Below, piece by piece: positions 17,312-27,737 of a stretch of 64,000 bases of DNA (the first letter of the stretch is position 1; every line of letters begins with the position of its first letter). The notes below the pieces were generated by a model, which saw nothing but the letters and a program-made list of their open reading frames with translations, was not told the DNA's origin and did not search any database. The stretch lies in the NCBI GenBank assembly GCA_022841465.1, contig JALHRL010000012.1, forward strand, positions 1-64,000, given 5' to 3'. Both the position numbers and the translations under genes were made by a program. The stretch comes from Bacteroidia bacterium (GTDB taxonomy: Bacteria; Bacteroidota; Bacteroidia; B-17B0; Aurantibacillaceae).

Positions 17312-20300
17312 TTACTTCTTCTTGTCAAAATCTACAACTATTGGAGTTGAGATACACAATGATGAGTAAGTACCGATAATACGACCAATTAATAAGGCGA
17401 AGATAAATCCGCGAATGCTATCGCCACCAAAAATAAAGATTACTAATAAAACGAAGAACACGGTTAACGAAGTTAAAATGGTACGGCTTAATGTACTATT
17501 TAAAGCGTAGTTAATTAATTTGTTACGCTCTTCACCAAACACATCAACTTTTCCGCTTTCAGCTAATTTCTCACGAATACGGTCGAATACAACAACTGTT
17601 TCTGTCATAGTATAACCCATAACCGTTAAAATTGCTGCAATAAAATCCTGGCCAATTTCTAACGAGAAAGGAACAATACCATCAAAAATTGTGTAACACG
17701 ATAATACAATTAACACGTCGTGGAATAAAGCTACAACCGAACCTAAACCATATTGCCATTTACGGAAACGAATAACAATGTAAATAAACATCATTAAACA
17801 CGAGAATAAAATAGCTCCGTATGCACCGTACACAATATCGGTTGCAATAGTAGGACCCACTTTTTGTTGCGACATTACCTCGTACTTGGTATTTAATGAA
17901 GTTAAACCTTTATTTAACGCTGCTTCTGCATCTGCATCTGCTGTTGCGCTGTTATCGCTAACTTTATAAGTGGTAGTAATTTTCGCTTGGTTTTTACTAC
18001 CTAAAGTTTTTACTTCCGGAGCAGCTTCAAAAGGAGTTGCTAAAGCCTGTTTAATATCTTCGGTGTTCATGTCTTTTTCAAAGCGCACCTGATAAGTACG
18101 TCCACCTTTAAAATCAACACCTAAATTTAAACCACCATGTTTAAAGTACATTACAGTTCCTGCAATTATAATTAAAGTTGAAATGGCGTAATATACTTTA
18201 CGTCTCTTTACAAAATCAAAAGCAACATTTTTAAATGCATTCTTTGTAAATGAATTATCAAATGGAATTTCCATTTTACGCTCTAACATCCATTCAAAAA
18301 TTACGCGAGTAATTAAAATGGCAGAGAATAAAGAAGCAATAATACCCACACATAAAGTAGTTGCAAAACCTTGAACCGGACCACTACCAAATGCGTAAAG
18401 AATTATACCTAATAGTAAAAGTGTAACGTTAGAGTCGATAATAGAACTCATTGCGTGTTTAAATCCTTCTTTAATAGCAACTGAACTTCCTTTTCCTAAA
18501 GCTAACTCTTCACGTACACGTTCAAAAATAAGGATGTTGGCATCTACCGCTAAACCAATGGTTAATACAATACCTGCAATGCCCGGTAGTGTTAACACAG
18601 CGCCCAGAGATGTGAGTACCCCCATAACAAAGAACATATTTAATACCAAAGCAACGTTTGCTACTAAACCAGATTTGTTGTAGTAAGCAGCCATAAATAA
18701 TAAAATAACCACTAAGGCAATGGCAAAACTCATTAAACCGGAATCAATTGCTTCTTGACCTAAAGTAGGACCAACAATATTTTCTTCAACAATGCGTGCA
18801 GGTGCAGGTAACTTACCGGCACTTAATATAGCTGCTAAAGCATCTGCTTCTGCATCTGTAAAGTTTCCTGAAATTTGAGATTGCCCGCCTGAAATTTCTT
18901 GATTAACACGTGGAGCAGAAAACACCATGTTATCCATAACAATGGCAATGCTTTTTCCTTTGTTGGCACCGGTAATAGTTTTCCATTTTTGAGCTGCTTC
19001 ACTGTTCATGCTCATACTAATTAAAGGAACACCACCACTTTGTTGATCGTAATCTTTACGTGCACTGGTAATAATATCTCCACTTAATGCAGCTTTCCCT
19101 TTCGCATCGGTTTGTTTGATTAAAAATAATTCGAAATAAGTACCAACCACTTTTCCTGCTTCATCTTTTTGCTCAACAGGTTTTGAGCTCCACATGAATT
19201 TTAATTTAGAAGGAAAAATATTTTTGCTTTTTGCAATTTCTAAATACTGGTTCACTTTTGCTGTATCATCTTTTGTATAAGCACGACCAACAACAGGTCC
19301 TTCCGCATATTGCTTTGGTTTACCTTGCTCATCAAACACAATTGCAGGACGAAGCGGAGAATACATGGAGTAAATTGGATTACGCTTAATAAAGTTTTTT
19401 AATGCAGTATCTTGCGGATTTACAGAAGGAGTTGAAACAATTGGTGTTGAATCTTTTTTAGTTAATGAATCTGTAACTACAACATTTGTAGAATCTTTAA
19501 CTGAGGTGGTATCTTTAATAGCAACTAATGTTTCCGGAAATAAAGTTTGTCTTACTGCTAAATTCGCTCTGTCGAACAATTGCGCTATTTCAGCATTCTC
19601 GTAAGTTTCCCAAAATTCTAAGTTTGCAGTACCTTGCAATAAATCACGTACACGTGCTTTATCTTTTACACCCGGTAATTCTACTAAAATTCTTCCACGT
19701 GCTTCTAATTTTTGAATGTTTGGTTGTGTTACACCAAAACGGTCAATACGACTACGGAAAGTTTTCTCGGCATTATCAATTGATTCAGCAACACGCTCGG
19801 TAATAAATGCAATTACTTCATCATTTGAAGAATTGTAAGAAATTTTATTTTTATTTTCTACTGTTTGAAAAATTGGAGCTAATTTTCCGTTTGGAGCAAT
19901 TTTTTTGTAGGTTTTATTAAATAAAGTAATAAAATCATCGTTATTGTTTACGCCTAAATTCTTTTGAGTTTCATCTAAGGCTTGGTTAAAAGCAACATCT
20001 GTACTTCCGTTAGATAAACCACGTACAAGGTCAACTACCGAAACCTCTAAAGTAACGTTCATCCCTCCACGTAAGTCTAAGCCTAAGTTTAGCTCATTTT
20101 TCTTACATTCTTCGTAAGTATACTCTGCAACAAAAAGGTTGTAAACTACTTCCTTTTTCATTGAATCAAGGTATCTATCAGCGATATTCCCTTTTATTGA
20201 ATCCAGAATACTTTGCTCGCGCGATGTGCTTCCTTTTGCTAATTCTTTTGCTGCTTCTTTGTACTTAGCACCATTAACAATTTCCTCAGCATACGTTACT

Positions 20301-20404
20301 GCTTCTGATTCTACACCACGTGTAACCCAAGTAAATGATAGATAAAAAATACAAGCGATTGTAAGTAACAAGGCAAATATTTTTATTGCTCCTTTGTTTT
20401 GCAT
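17312..20404 (-). CDS. secDF: protein translocase subunits SecD and SecF, fused
   Basis: A 1,030-residue fusion of SecD and SecF, which uses the proton gradient to pull proteins through SecYEG. The SecD half starts with a membrane helix (about 8-27), then LGLDLRGGMNVTLEV and a large periplasmic head. That head has a Ser/Thr/Lys-rich insert at about 300-330. Five clustered helices follow (GLAVDANILIFERVREEL motif). The SecF half begins at about 725 with NLGVDFKGGRTYQVRF and has the matching MGYTMTETVVVFDRIRE motif. Fused SecDF is usual in Bacteroidota. The gene has its own promoter and terminator. Confidence 0.96.
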   Translation of the reverse strand: MQNKGAIKIFALLLTIACIFYLSFTWVTRGVESEAVTYAEEIVNGAKYKEAAKELAKGSTSREQSILDSIKGNIADRYLDSMKKEVVYNLFVAEYTYEECKKNELNLGLDLRGGMNVTLEVSVVDLVRGLSNGSTDVAFNQALDETQKNLGVNNNDDFITLFNKTYKKIAPNGKLAPIFQTVENKNKISYNSSNDEVIAFITERVAESIDNAEKTFRSRIDRFGVTQPNIQKLEARGRILVELPGVKDKARVRDLLQGTANLEFWETYENAEIAQLFDRANLAVRQTLFPETLVAIKDTTSVKDSTNVVVTDSLTKKDSTPIVSTPSVNPQDTALKNFIKRNPIYSMYSPLRPAIVFDEQGKPKQYAEGPVVGRAYTKDDTAKVNQYLEIAKSKNIFPSKLKFMWSSKPVEQKDEAGKVVGTYFELFLIKQTDAKGKAALSGDIITSARKDYDQQSGGVPLISMSMNSEAAQKWKTITGANKGKSIAIVMDNMVFSAPRVNQEISGGQSQISGNFTDAEADALAAILSAGKLPAPARIVEENIVGPTLGQEAIDSGLMSFAIALVVILLFMAAYYNKSGLVANVALVLNMFFVMGVLTSLGAVLTLPGIAGIVLTIGLAVDANILIFERVREELALGKGSSVAIKEGFKHAMSSIIDSNVTLLLLGIILYAFGSGPVQGFATTLCVGIIASLFSAILITRVIFEWMLERKMEIPFDNSFTKNAFKNVAFDFVKRRKVYYAISTLIIIAGTVMYFKHGGLNLGVDFKGGRTYQVRFEKDMNTEDIKQALATPFEAAPEVKTLGSKNQAKITTTYKVSDNSATADADAEAALNKGLTSLNTKYEVMSQQKVGPTIATDIVYGAYGAILFSCLMMFIYIVIRFRKWQYGLGSVVALFHDVLIVLSCYTIFDGIVPFSLEIGQDFIAAILTVMGYTMTETVVVFDRIREKLAESGKVDVFGEERNKLINYALNSTLSRTILTSLTVFFVLLVIFIFGGDSIRGFIFALLIGRIIGTYSSLCISTPIVVDFDKKK

Positions 20405-20445
20405 AACCTATAAAATATAAATACGTTTTTTTTTAATTAAGGGTG

Positions 20446-20476
20446 CAAATATAGCATATTGGGACTTAATTCCCAA
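20446..20476 (-). promoter_or_regulatory. secDF promoter with an overlapping palindrome
   Basis: On the minus strand there is a -33 TTG (20476-20474), a 20-nt spacer, and a -7 TATATTTG (20453-20446), about 40 bp before the ATG. The palindrome TTGGGA-N6-TCCCAA (20459-20476) covers the -33 element and most of the spacer. It could be an operator. Confidence 0.65.
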
Positions 20477-20531
20477 TTTTGGGTTAAAATATTGCTTTTC
20501 AGAGGATTAAACAAGGTTAAAAGTGCTGAAA

Positions 20532-21902
20532 TTACTTATACAATTCTACCACCGTTATTTGATCGGGAAGCATGGTAAACTTCTTTTCAATGGTATAAAT
20601 ACTGCCCTTTAGCGATTTAGAGCGCCACTCTATTACGTACTTTCCGGGTTGCAGGTAAAAGGTTTGCTGTGTGGCGGTGCTAAGGTTGGTAACTCGTTCA
20701 TAGCGTCCATCTGGGTTTACCAACATAATATTACCATCACCGGCCTCAATAGCCTTTACCTGCAGCATTCCGGCATTGGGTATAACAATTTCGTTTTGTT
20801 TTGATTGCTCAATTTTTACTTTGTTTAAGTAAATGCGTGGCAAGGTTAAAACTTCAATATCATAAGTGCCAACAATATATTTTTCAAAAGTGTTGAGTGA
20901 TTGAACATGTAAGGTATTCATTTGCTCACTTTTTCTTACAATGTACTTTACCTTTTCGTTAAAGTTATAAATGCCGTTGGGCCTTTTAATTACCATAGAG
21001 CCTTGTGGCGCATCTATGGGTATCGTGGTGTGTTTTCCCTCTTGTAACTTTGTTGGCTCACTAAATGTTTGTGGAATGGTATGCGCCACAACTTTATACG
21101 TTGGGTAATCATCAATATACAAAGTATCGGGGTTGCCATTTTTATTTAAGGTGTGGATATAATTATACATGTAAACTTTTCTGTCAATATCATAAAAAGT
21201 AATGTTTACATCCGATTCCGTTGGCTTTTTATTCATATCAAGTAAATTAACTTGAGCAGTTGTTTTACTAAGCTTTTGTTTTTTTATGGTGTTGCTAATC
21301 GTATTAAAAGTTTTGGTATCATCATAATCATAATAAGTTCCAACACACTCAAACGTTTTAATTTGTTCAGGAGTAAGTCCTATACCAATAATAAAGGGTT
21401 TAAAAACAATTCCTTTTTCCATTAATTTTTTACGCGCAGCGCAAGGGTCGCCACCACATTCTTCAATACCATCGGTAATTAAAATAATAATATTGGTGGC
21501 TTTTTTATCGGGAAAATCGTTGGCAGATTGGGTAATAGAATGCTCAATGGGTGTAATTCCTGTTGGCTTTGCTTCCTTTACTTTTTGTTTAATTAAGTTG
21601 ATACTGTTTTTGGTATTAAAGGGTACCACCAATTTGCTGTCTTTGCAATCGCCCGGAGGATATTTTACCGTGTGCCCGTACATGCGCAATGCAAACGAGT
21701 AGTTAGGTAAAACGCTTAAACTATCTATAAACTTATAAAACAACTGCTTTGCACCTTCCATTCGGGTTATACTATTGTGCTCGTTTGTCATACTTTTACT
21801 GGCATCAAACACAAACAAAACACGAGTTGGCTTTTGTGAATAGCTATTTTGAAAGCAGAAAATAAAGCTTGCTAAAAGAAGATATAAAAAAAGTTTTCTC
21901 AA
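20532..21902 (-). CDS. exported von Willebrand factor A domain protein
   Basis: A 456-residue protein starting at TTG (21902-21900). The signal peptide ends near NSYSQ. The VWA domain at about 27-210 has the metal-site motif DASKSM (Asp33, Ser35, Ser37), a Thr in PTGITPIEHSI, and Asp in IILITDGIEECGGD. Two Cys pairs (GDCKDS, ECGGDPCAA) suggest disulfides. The C-terminal half is beta-rich with no family I recognise. A role in adhesion or protein binding is inferred from the domain only. Confidence 0.83.
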   Translation of the reverse strand: MRKLFLYLLLASFIFCFQNSYSQKPTRVLFVFDASKSMTNEHNSITRMEGAKQLFYKFIDSLSVLPNYSFALRMYGHTVKYPPGDCKDSKLVVPFNTKNSINLIKQKVKEAKPTGITPIEHSITQSANDFPDKKATNIIILITDGIEECGGDPCAARKKLMEKGIVFKPFIIGIGLTPEQIKTFECVGTYYDYDDTKTFNTISNTIKKQKLSKTTAQVNLLDMNKKPTESDVNITFYDIDRKVYMYNYIHTLNKNGNPDTLYIDDYPTYKVVAHTIPQTFSEPTKLQEGKHTTIPIDAPQGSMVIKRPNGIYNFNEKVKYIVRKSEQMNTLHVQSLNTFEKYIVGTYDIEVLTLPRIYLNKVKIEQSKQNEIVIPNAGMLQVKAIEAGDGNIMLVNPDGRYERVTNLSTATQQTFYLQPGKYVIEWRSKSLKGSIYTIEKKFTMLPDQITVVELYK

Positions 21903-22008
21903 CAGAATATAAATATAGGAAAGCTATAAGAGCATTAACTTGTATAACGATGATAATTTTTAACGTTACAAACTTGATAACTTAAACCCTTTGAAATAGC
22001 TAAAAGCG

Positions 22009-22016
22009 TACTTTTG
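22009..22016 (+). promoter_or_regulatory. possible -7 box of the marC operon
   Basis: TACTTTTG fits TAnnTTTG and ends 4 bp before the ATG at 22021, so the transcript could be leaderless or nearly so. TTTG at 21990-21993 is only 15 nt upstream, shorter than usual. Confidence 0.45.
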
Positions 22017-22020
22017 TTGC

Positions 22021-22593
22021 ATGAATTTACAGTTTGATATAATTGAGATTTTAAAGGTAACGATGGTGTTGTTTGCGGTTATTGATGTGATTGGTTCAAT
22101 ACCAGTTATTTTAAGTTTAAAACAAAAAGTAGGAGAGATAAATCCGGCCAAAGCATCGTGGGTTTCATTAGGAATAATGCTTTCTTTTTTATTTGTAGGG
22201 CATGCCATTTTAGATGTGATAGGAATTTCGGTTGCCGATTTTGCCATTGCCGGTTCTATTTTACTTTTTATAGTTGCCTTTGAAATGATTTTAGGAATTC
22301 AAATTTCAAAAGACAGTATGCCTGCAACGGCAAGTGTTGTTCCATTGGCCTTTCCTCTAATTGCCGGAACAGGTACCTTAACTACTTTACTTTCTATTAG
22401 AGCGGAATACAATTTACTTTCCATTATTATAGGAATTATAATAAACGTTATTGTTGTTTTTATAGTTTTAAAATACTTAAGTAAAATTGAAAAATGGTTG
22501 GGTGCCGGAGGAATTGCCATCCTTAAAAAAGTATTTGGAATTATTTTGTTAGCCCTTGCCATTAAATTATTCAGAAAATATACCGGGTTTTAA
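22021..22593 (+). CDS. MarC family integral membrane protein
   Basis: A 190-residue protein with about six hydrophobic helices, including VTMVLFAVIDVIGSIPVIL and FPLIAGTGTLTTLLSI, the latter matching the conserved PLxxGxGT pattern of MarC/UPF0056. The function of MarC proteins is not established; the old link to antibiotic resistance has been withdrawn. The stop and the next start overlap (TAATG), so it is translationally coupled to the DUF486 gene. Confidence 0.85.
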   Translation: MNLQFDIIEILKVTMVLFAVIDVIGSIPVILSLKQKVGEINPAKASWVSLGIMLSFLFVGHAILDVIGISVADFAIAGSILLFIVAFEMILGIQISKDSMPATASVVPLAFPLIAGTGTLTTLLSIRAEYNLLSIIIGIIINVIVVFIVLKYLSKIEKWLGAGGIAILKKVFGIILLALAIKLFRKYTGF

Positions 22594-22964
22594 TGTCCAA
22601 AAGTTTAAGTACCATATTACTATTAATTGCCTCCAACACTTTTATGACTATAGCCTGGTACGGGCATTTGCGTTTTAAAGATATATCATTTTTAAAAAAT
22701 GCCGGTTTACTAACTACTATTTTTATAAGTTGGGGCATTGCATTACTAGAATATAGTTTAATGGTTCCGGCCAATAAAATTGGGGCATCCATTAACGATG
22801 GCCCATTTAGCCTGTGGCAATTAAAACTTATTCAGGAAGTAATTTCAATAAGTATTTTTGTTGTTTTTACGCTATTGGTTTTTAAAACCGAAACTTTTAG
22901 GTGGAACCATGTGGTTGGTTTTGCTTTTCTAATTGGGGCTGTATACTTTTTCTTTAAAAAATAG
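22593..22964 (+). CDS. DMT superfamily small membrane protein, DUF486
   Basis: A 123-residue protein with four predicted helices. It has FMTIAWYGHLRF near the start, WGIALLEYSLMVPANKIGA in the middle and LWQLKLIQEVISISIF, typical of DUF486 members. These are distantly related to drug/metabolite transporters and have no known substrate. The start overlaps the marC stop by 1 bp. Confidence 0.82.
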   Translation: MSKSLSTILLLIASNTFMTIAWYGHLRFKDISFLKNAGLLTTIFISWGIALLEYSLMVPANKIGASINDGPFSLWQLKLIQEVISISIFVVFTLLVFKTETFRWNHVVGFAFLIGAVYFFFKK

Positions 22965-23026
22965 AATACTCGTCTTTTCCGTATTTCCTTGTTTTTTTGC
23001 ACCTTTGCTCTTCAAATTAAAAATTT

Positions 23027-24460
23027 ATGAAACGCACCAGAATTAAAGAGATTTTACAAACCACACCAACTAACCAAGAAATGAATGTGAAGGGTTGGGT
23101 AAAAACATTTCGCAACAATCAGTTTATTGCTTTAAACGATGGTTCGTGTAATGCTAACTTGCAAGTGGTGGTAGATTTTAATTCAACACCTGAAGAGATT
23201 TTAAAAAGAATAACTACCGGAGCCTGTATTAGTGCAAGCGGAACTTTAATTGCTTCTCAAGGAAAAGGACAAACGGTAGAGTTAGTTTGCAAAAACTTAG
23301 AAATTTTAGGTGATAGCGATGCGGAAAAATTTCCTTTACAACCTAAAAAACACAGCCTTGAGTTTTTAAGAGAAATAGCGCATTTGCGTTTTCGTACCAA
23401 CACATTTGGCGCAGTGTTCAGAGTTAGAAATGCTTTGGCATTTGCCGTGCATAAATTTTTTCAGGAAAGAGATTTTGTATACATACATACACCCATTATT
23501 ACTTCCAGTGATGCAGAAGGTGCCGGAGAAATGTTTCATGTAACTAATTTTGATATTGCCAACCCACCTAAAACAGAAAATGGAGAAGTAGATTTCAAAC
23601 AAGATTTTTTTGGAAAGCCAACCAACTTAACCGTATCCGGTCAATTAGAAGGTGAATTGGCTGCAATGGCTTTTAGCGATATTTACACCTTCGGCCCTAC
23701 CTTTAGAGCAGAAAATTCTAATACGGCTCGCCATTTAGCAGAATTTTGGATGATAGAACCCGAAATGGCTTTTTACGATTTAAATGATAACATGGATTTG
23801 GCTGAAGCGCTTTTAAAATATGTTATTGCTTATGCATTAGAAAAATGTGGAGATGATATTGAGTTTTTATCGCAGCGTTTATTAGAGGAAGAAAAACAAA
23901 AGCCACAAAATGAAAGAAGTGAAATGACATTAGTAGAAAAACTGAAATTTTGCTTAGAAAATAATTTTGAAAGAATTACATACACGCAGGCAATTGATAT
24001 TTTAAAAGACAGTAATCACAATAAGAAAAAGAAATTTCAGTATTTGGTAAACGAATGGGGAGTTGATTTACAAAGTGAGCACGAAAGATACTTAGTAGAA
24101 AAGCATTTTAAAAAGCCTGTTATATTAACTGATTATCCAAAAAACATTAAGGCATTTTACATGCGTCAAAATGATGACGGAAAAACAGTTCGTGCTATGG
24201 ATATTTTGTTTCCGGGGATAGGTGAAATTGTAGGTGGTAGTCAGCGTGAGGAAAGATTAGAAAAACTGGAAACCCGTATGAAAGAAATGAATATTCCGGC
24301 AGAAGAATTATGGTGGTATTTAGATACTCGCCGTTTTGGTGCTTGTCCACATGCCGGGTTTGGCTTAGGTTTTGAAAGATTGGTTTTATTTGTAACAGGC
24401 ATGACCAACATACGCGATGTAATACCATTTCCGCGTACACCAAAAAATTGTGAGTTTTAA
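23027..24460 (+). CDS. asnS: asparaginyl-tRNA synthetase
   Basis: A 477-residue class II synthetase that charges tRNA-Asn. An OB-fold anticodon-binding domain fills about 1-115 ([21 protein letters not shown]). The catalytic core has motif 2 around [24 protein letters not shown]-type residues (Arg at about 225) and motif 3 [14 protein letters not shown] near 455. The end [13 protein letters not shown] is typical of AsnS. CACCTTTG at 23000-23007 may be a weak -7 box. It converges with DUF2905, overlapping 4 bp at the stops. Confidence 0.96.
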   Translation: MKRTRIKEILQTTPTNQEMNVKGWVKTFRNNQFIALNDGSCNANLQVVVDFNSTPEEILKRITTGACISASGTLIASQGKGQTVELVCKNLEILGDSDAEKFPLQPKKHSLEFLREIAHLRFRTNTFGAVFRVRNALAFAVHKFFQERDFVYIHTPIITSSDAEGAGEMFHVTNFDIANPPKTENGEVDFKQDFFGKPTNLTVSGQLEGELAAMAFSDIYTFGPTFRAENSNTARHLAEFWMIEPEMAFYDLNDNMDLAEALLKYVIAYALEKCGDDIEFLSQRLLEEEKQKPQNERSEMTLVEKLKFCLENNFERITYTQAIDILKDSNHNKKKKFQYLVNEWGVDLQSEHERYLVEKHFKKPVILTDYPKNIKAFYMRQNDDGKTVRAMDILFPGIGEIVGGSQREERLEKLETRMKEMNIPAEELWWYLDTRRFGACPHAGFGLGFERLVLFVTGMTNIRDVIPFPRTPKNCEF

Positions 24461-24681
24461 AAAAACTTTCTAACGAGCCAAATAACAACATTAATTACCA
24501 GGCTAATTAAAATCATGGTTACAATCGGGAAATACACTTTAGTATTGCCCGATTCGTATCGTATATCTCCGGGTAATTTTCCCAGCCAGTTTAATTTGTT
24601 TCCAAAAAAATAATAAATAATTCCGGTTATAATTAAAATTACACCTATTCCAATTAACCATTTGTGCAAAGGGTAATTCAT
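24457..24681 (-). CDS. DUF2905 small membrane protein
   Basis: A 74-residue protein with two membrane helices ([20 protein letters not shown] and [18 protein letters not shown]). Between them is the conserved cytoplasmic stretch [20 protein letters not shown], the hallmark of DUF2905. The function is unknown. It starts 4 bp after the SpoIIE-domain gene ends, on the same strand, so the two are likely co-transcribed. Confidence 0.83.
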   Translation of the reverse strand: MNYPLHKWLIGIGVILIITGIIYYFFGNKLNWLGKLPGDIRYESGNTKVYFPIVTMILISLVINVVIWLVRKFF

Positions 24682-24685
24682 TTAT

Positions 24686-26872
24686 TTACGGTTTTAAATG
24701 AATGGCAATTAAACTTACATCATCAACCTGCTCTAGTGTGCCTCTCCAATTTTCGAAAGTTGAACTAAATACTTCTAGTTGTTCATTTAATGGTATATTT
24801 AAATTTGCACCAATAAGTTCTTGCAGATTTTTTACTTTAAACTTCTTTCCGTTTACTCCACCAAACTGATCGGCATAACCATCAGAAAAAGTATATACTT
24901 TTAAATCTTTATCAATTTTAAATGAGTGTAAAGTAAATTCAACTATATCTTCGGTAGAAGCTCCACCAATAGATTTTTTATCGGGTTTTATTTCATTTAA
25001 ATTTCCATCAACAAACAAATAAACGGGTCGGTTTGCAGACGCTACAAAAAGTTCGTTTCCGTTAACCATGCAAACTGCTATATCCATACCGTCGTGTGAT
25101 TGTACACCTGCAGTTTGGCGCAATGTAGCTTTTACTTCTTTGTGTAATTCGGTTAAAATTAAGTTTGGCTTTACAATTTTTCGTTCCATTATTATTTGGT
25201 GCAAAAGGTTGCTGCCAATCATACTCATTAAAGCGCCGGGCACTCCATGGCCCGTGCAATCGGCTAATATTCCAAACTTATTATTTTCTAATTGCTTAAA
25301 TTGATAAAAATCGCCGCTAACAATATCTCTAGGCTTAAACAATACCAGCGAATTCGGAAAAATATCTTTAATTTCTTTTGCAGTAGGTAAAATAGAATGT
25401 TGGATACGTTGTGCGTAGTTAATTGAATCGGTAATATCTTTATTTTTTTCTTCAATTACTTTTTTCTGCTCTTCAATTTCTGCCGTGCGCTCTTTAACCT
25501 GAAACTCTAAGAGATTGTTTTGTTCTGCTAAAATTTTCTGCTTTTCCTTTTCTTGTTCAATGGAACGAATTGATAACTCTTCAACCTCAATAAGCTTTTT
25601 AGAAAGCGTGTTGCTTGTTTGTGCAAAATCCCATGCTAAAAAAGCCGACATTGAAATAGGAATACTTAACAAGCCAATAATTAATAAAATATATAAAACT
25701 TCATCAGCAATTTCGCCGCTAGAAAGTTGTAAACTTCCTGTAAATATCATTTTAAGAACACTTAAAACAATAAAGGCTATAAAAGTTCCAAATCCACTGC
25801 TTATAAGAACTGCTCCGCGCTTTTTCTGTTTATTAATTTTAATTATAAAAAGTATTGATTCAACAGCCACCGTAACTATCACTATCATGGAAAGAAGAAA
25901 ACCACTTTGATTATTTAACAAGAAGCTTAAGCCCGCCAAAATGGAAAATCCTAAATAATACTTGAACTTTTTAGGGAATTTGTTTTCAAAAAGAGAAAAA
26001 AGAACACTTAAAAATGAAATAAAGAAAACGGGAAATGAAATAACTAAAATTAAATTTAATAAATCAATATTATCTATTGTATCAACGTAAACTCCTCTTA
26101 TATATAAATTCAAGAAATAGAAGCTAAAAAGAAAACAAAACAAAGAAAAATAAAGGTTAGATTTTCGAACGGTATAAAAAACAAACAACAATAAATGCAA
26201 CAATCCCATTACACAAAAAAATACAAACAAGCCTAAACCGTAGTTTGCTTTTGAAATAATGGTATTAACATTGGAATTAAAAAAGTTTTCGGCAGTGGTT
26301 GCAAACATTTGAAACCCTCCGTAAAGCATACCCGATCCGTTAAAACTGTTTTTATAATTTGAATTAGAAAAGCGCACTGCAATTAAATATTCACCTGAAT
26401 CTTTAAAAGGCAAATAAATTGCTTCTACGGAAGGATTTACCCTTTGCTCATTTGCGGGTAATTTATTCACAACCCCATACTTTGCGAAAAGCTTTCCATC
26501 AATATATACTTCTGATGCCCCTTTTTGATCTAAATAAATAACGGTAGGAATATTTCTTTGAATTGAATCAACACTTAAATGATACCGAAACCATCCAAAT
26601 CCGGAAAAATTTATTTGCTTTAATACAACTTCATTTAAGGTTGATTTTGCTTTTGCCCAAGCGGTGTCAATATAACTTGGTTGAGCAAAATTAATATCAT
26701 CATTCAAATTAAATAACCAACCATCTTTTAACCAAATGGTTTCTTTATCTACTTCTTTACCAACGATAACATTTTCAACACTATCTATTCGCTTATTATA
26801 AATTTCATCCTGTGAAATAACAGAATTACTGATAAACAGAAATAGCAGAAAAATGATTAATCTAAAATACAT
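24686..26872 (-). CDS. 7TM sensor with SpoIIE-type PP2C phosphatase domain
   Basis: A 728-residue membrane protein. The parts are: signal peptide (1-21); an extracellular beta-sandwich at about 30-190 (VIYLDQKGASEVYIDGKLFAKYG); about seven helices from 205 to 405; a coiled coil at about 415-490; and a SpoIIE phosphatase domain at 495-728. The metal-binding motifs GDFYQF and DCTGHGVPGALMSMIG are intact, as is the late DG in FSDGYADQFGG. Such proteins dephosphorylate Ser/Thr of anti-anti-sigma factors; no such partner is nearby, so the target is unknown. Confidence 0.87.
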   Translation of the reverse strand: MYFRLIIFLLFLFISNSVISQDEIYNKRIDSVENVIVGKEVDKETIWLKDGWLFNLNDDINFAQPSYIDTAWAKAKSTLNEVVLKQINFSGFGWFRYHLSVDSIQRNIPTVIYLDQKGASEVYIDGKLFAKYGVVNKLPANEQRVNPSVEAIYLPFKDSGEYLIAVRFSNSNYKNSFNGSGMLYGGFQMFATTAENFFNSNVNTIISKANYGLGLFVFFCVMGLLHLLLFVFYTVRKSNLYFSLFCFLFSFYFLNLYIRGVYVDTIDNIDLLNLILVISFPVFFISFLSVLFSLFENKFPKKFKYYLGFSILAGLSFLLNNQSGFLLSMIVIVTVAVESILFIIKINKQKKRGAVLISSGFGTFIAFIVLSVLKMIFTGSLQLSSGEIADEVLYILLIIGLLSIPISMSAFLAWDFAQTSNTLSKKLIEVEELSIRSIEQEKEKQKILAEQNNLLEFQVKERTAEIEEQKKVIEEKNKDITDSINYAQRIQHSILPTAKEIKDIFPNSLVLFKPRDIVSGDFYQFKQLENNKFGILADCTGHGVPGALMSMIGSNLLHQIIMERKIVKPNLILTELHKEVKATLRQTAGVQSHDGMDIAVCMVNGNELFVASANRPVYLFVDGNLNEIKPDKKSIGGASTEDIVEFTLHSFKIDKDLKVYTFSDGYADQFGGVNGKKFKVKNLQELIGANLNIPLNEQLEVFSSTFENWRGTLEQVDDVSLIAIHLKP

Positions 26873-26897
26873 TAATCAAATATAACAAAAATGAGGT

Positions 26898-27737
26898 TTA
26901 AACCTCAAAAGGTATCCCTTTTTTAATTTTACCGGAGTAAGTATATTCTCTTAACAATGCGGCCCATTCCTTATCGGTATAACGCTTATCGAAATAGCTT
27001 GCCGGAATTTTTTTTCCAAAATGAATTTTTATTGTTTTGCCTTGTTGTTTAAACATTTCATCAGGCAAAAACAACATTTCTAAATTGCCTTTTATTTTTA
27101 GTCTTTTTCTCCACAATGCAAAATTGTAAAAAAACTTACTGTTTTGTCCTTCTATATAAACCGGTATAATTGGTTTGTTGTATTTTTTTGCTTTTGAAAT
27201 AAAACTTTTATTCCATTCTAAATCTTTTATTCCATCTTTTAATTTTCGTGAAACCAAACCTGCCGGAAAAATTAAAATGGCCATATCAGAACTAAATACC
27301 TCTTCCACTTTTTGTAAAGCGCCTCTAGAACTTGTGCCTAATTTATTTACTCCAACAAAAACATCTCCATAATTGGTTAAATTTTTCAAAATATCATTTA
27401 CAAAGAACCTTACATCTTTTCTAACCAAGCCTACTGTATTAATAAAAGCCATACCATCTAAACCGCCTAAAGGATGGTTAGAAGCAAAAATCACACTCTC
27501 AGTTTCTGGTATATTTTCGCCATGATGTACTTCTACATTAATTTTTAAAAACTTTAATATTTCTTGATTAAATTCTAATCCATGAAACTGCCCCAAGTAT
27601 TCCATTCCCCTGTTAATTTCATCTTCACGCAATTTTCGTCGCAACCAATTAATTAAAAATCCGGGTAAAATTTTATACAAACCGGGAGCTTTTTCCCTTA
27701 ATACCTTGCGAACATCTATAAACTTTTTACCCGACAT
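26898..27737 (-). CDS. lysophospholipid acyltransferase family protein
   Basis: A 279-residue acyltransferase of the PlsC/LPLAT class. The catalytic NHxxxxD box appears as SNHPLGGLDGMAFI (about 87-100). The acceptor-binding segment is IFPAGLVSRKL, and PIIPVYIEGQNSKFFYNF matches block IV. It probably transfers a fatty acyl chain to a glycerophospholipid or ornithine-type lipid; the acceptor cannot be read. It is in the same direction as the SpoIIE gene, 25 bp upstream of it. Confidence 0.85.
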   Translation of the reverse strand: MSGKKFIDVRKVLREKAPGLYKILPGFLINWLRRKLREDEINRGMEYLGQFHGLEFNQEILKFLKINVEVHHGENIPETESVIFASNHPLGGLDGMAFINTVGLVRKDVRFFVNDILKNLTNYGDVFVGVNKLGTSSRGALQKVEEVFSSDMAILIFPAGLVSRKLKDGIKDLEWNKSFISKAKKYNKPIIPVYIEGQNSKFFYNFALWRKRLKIKGNLEMLFLPDEMFKQQGKTIKIHFGKKIPASYFDKRYTDKEWAALLREYTYSGKIKKGIPFEV

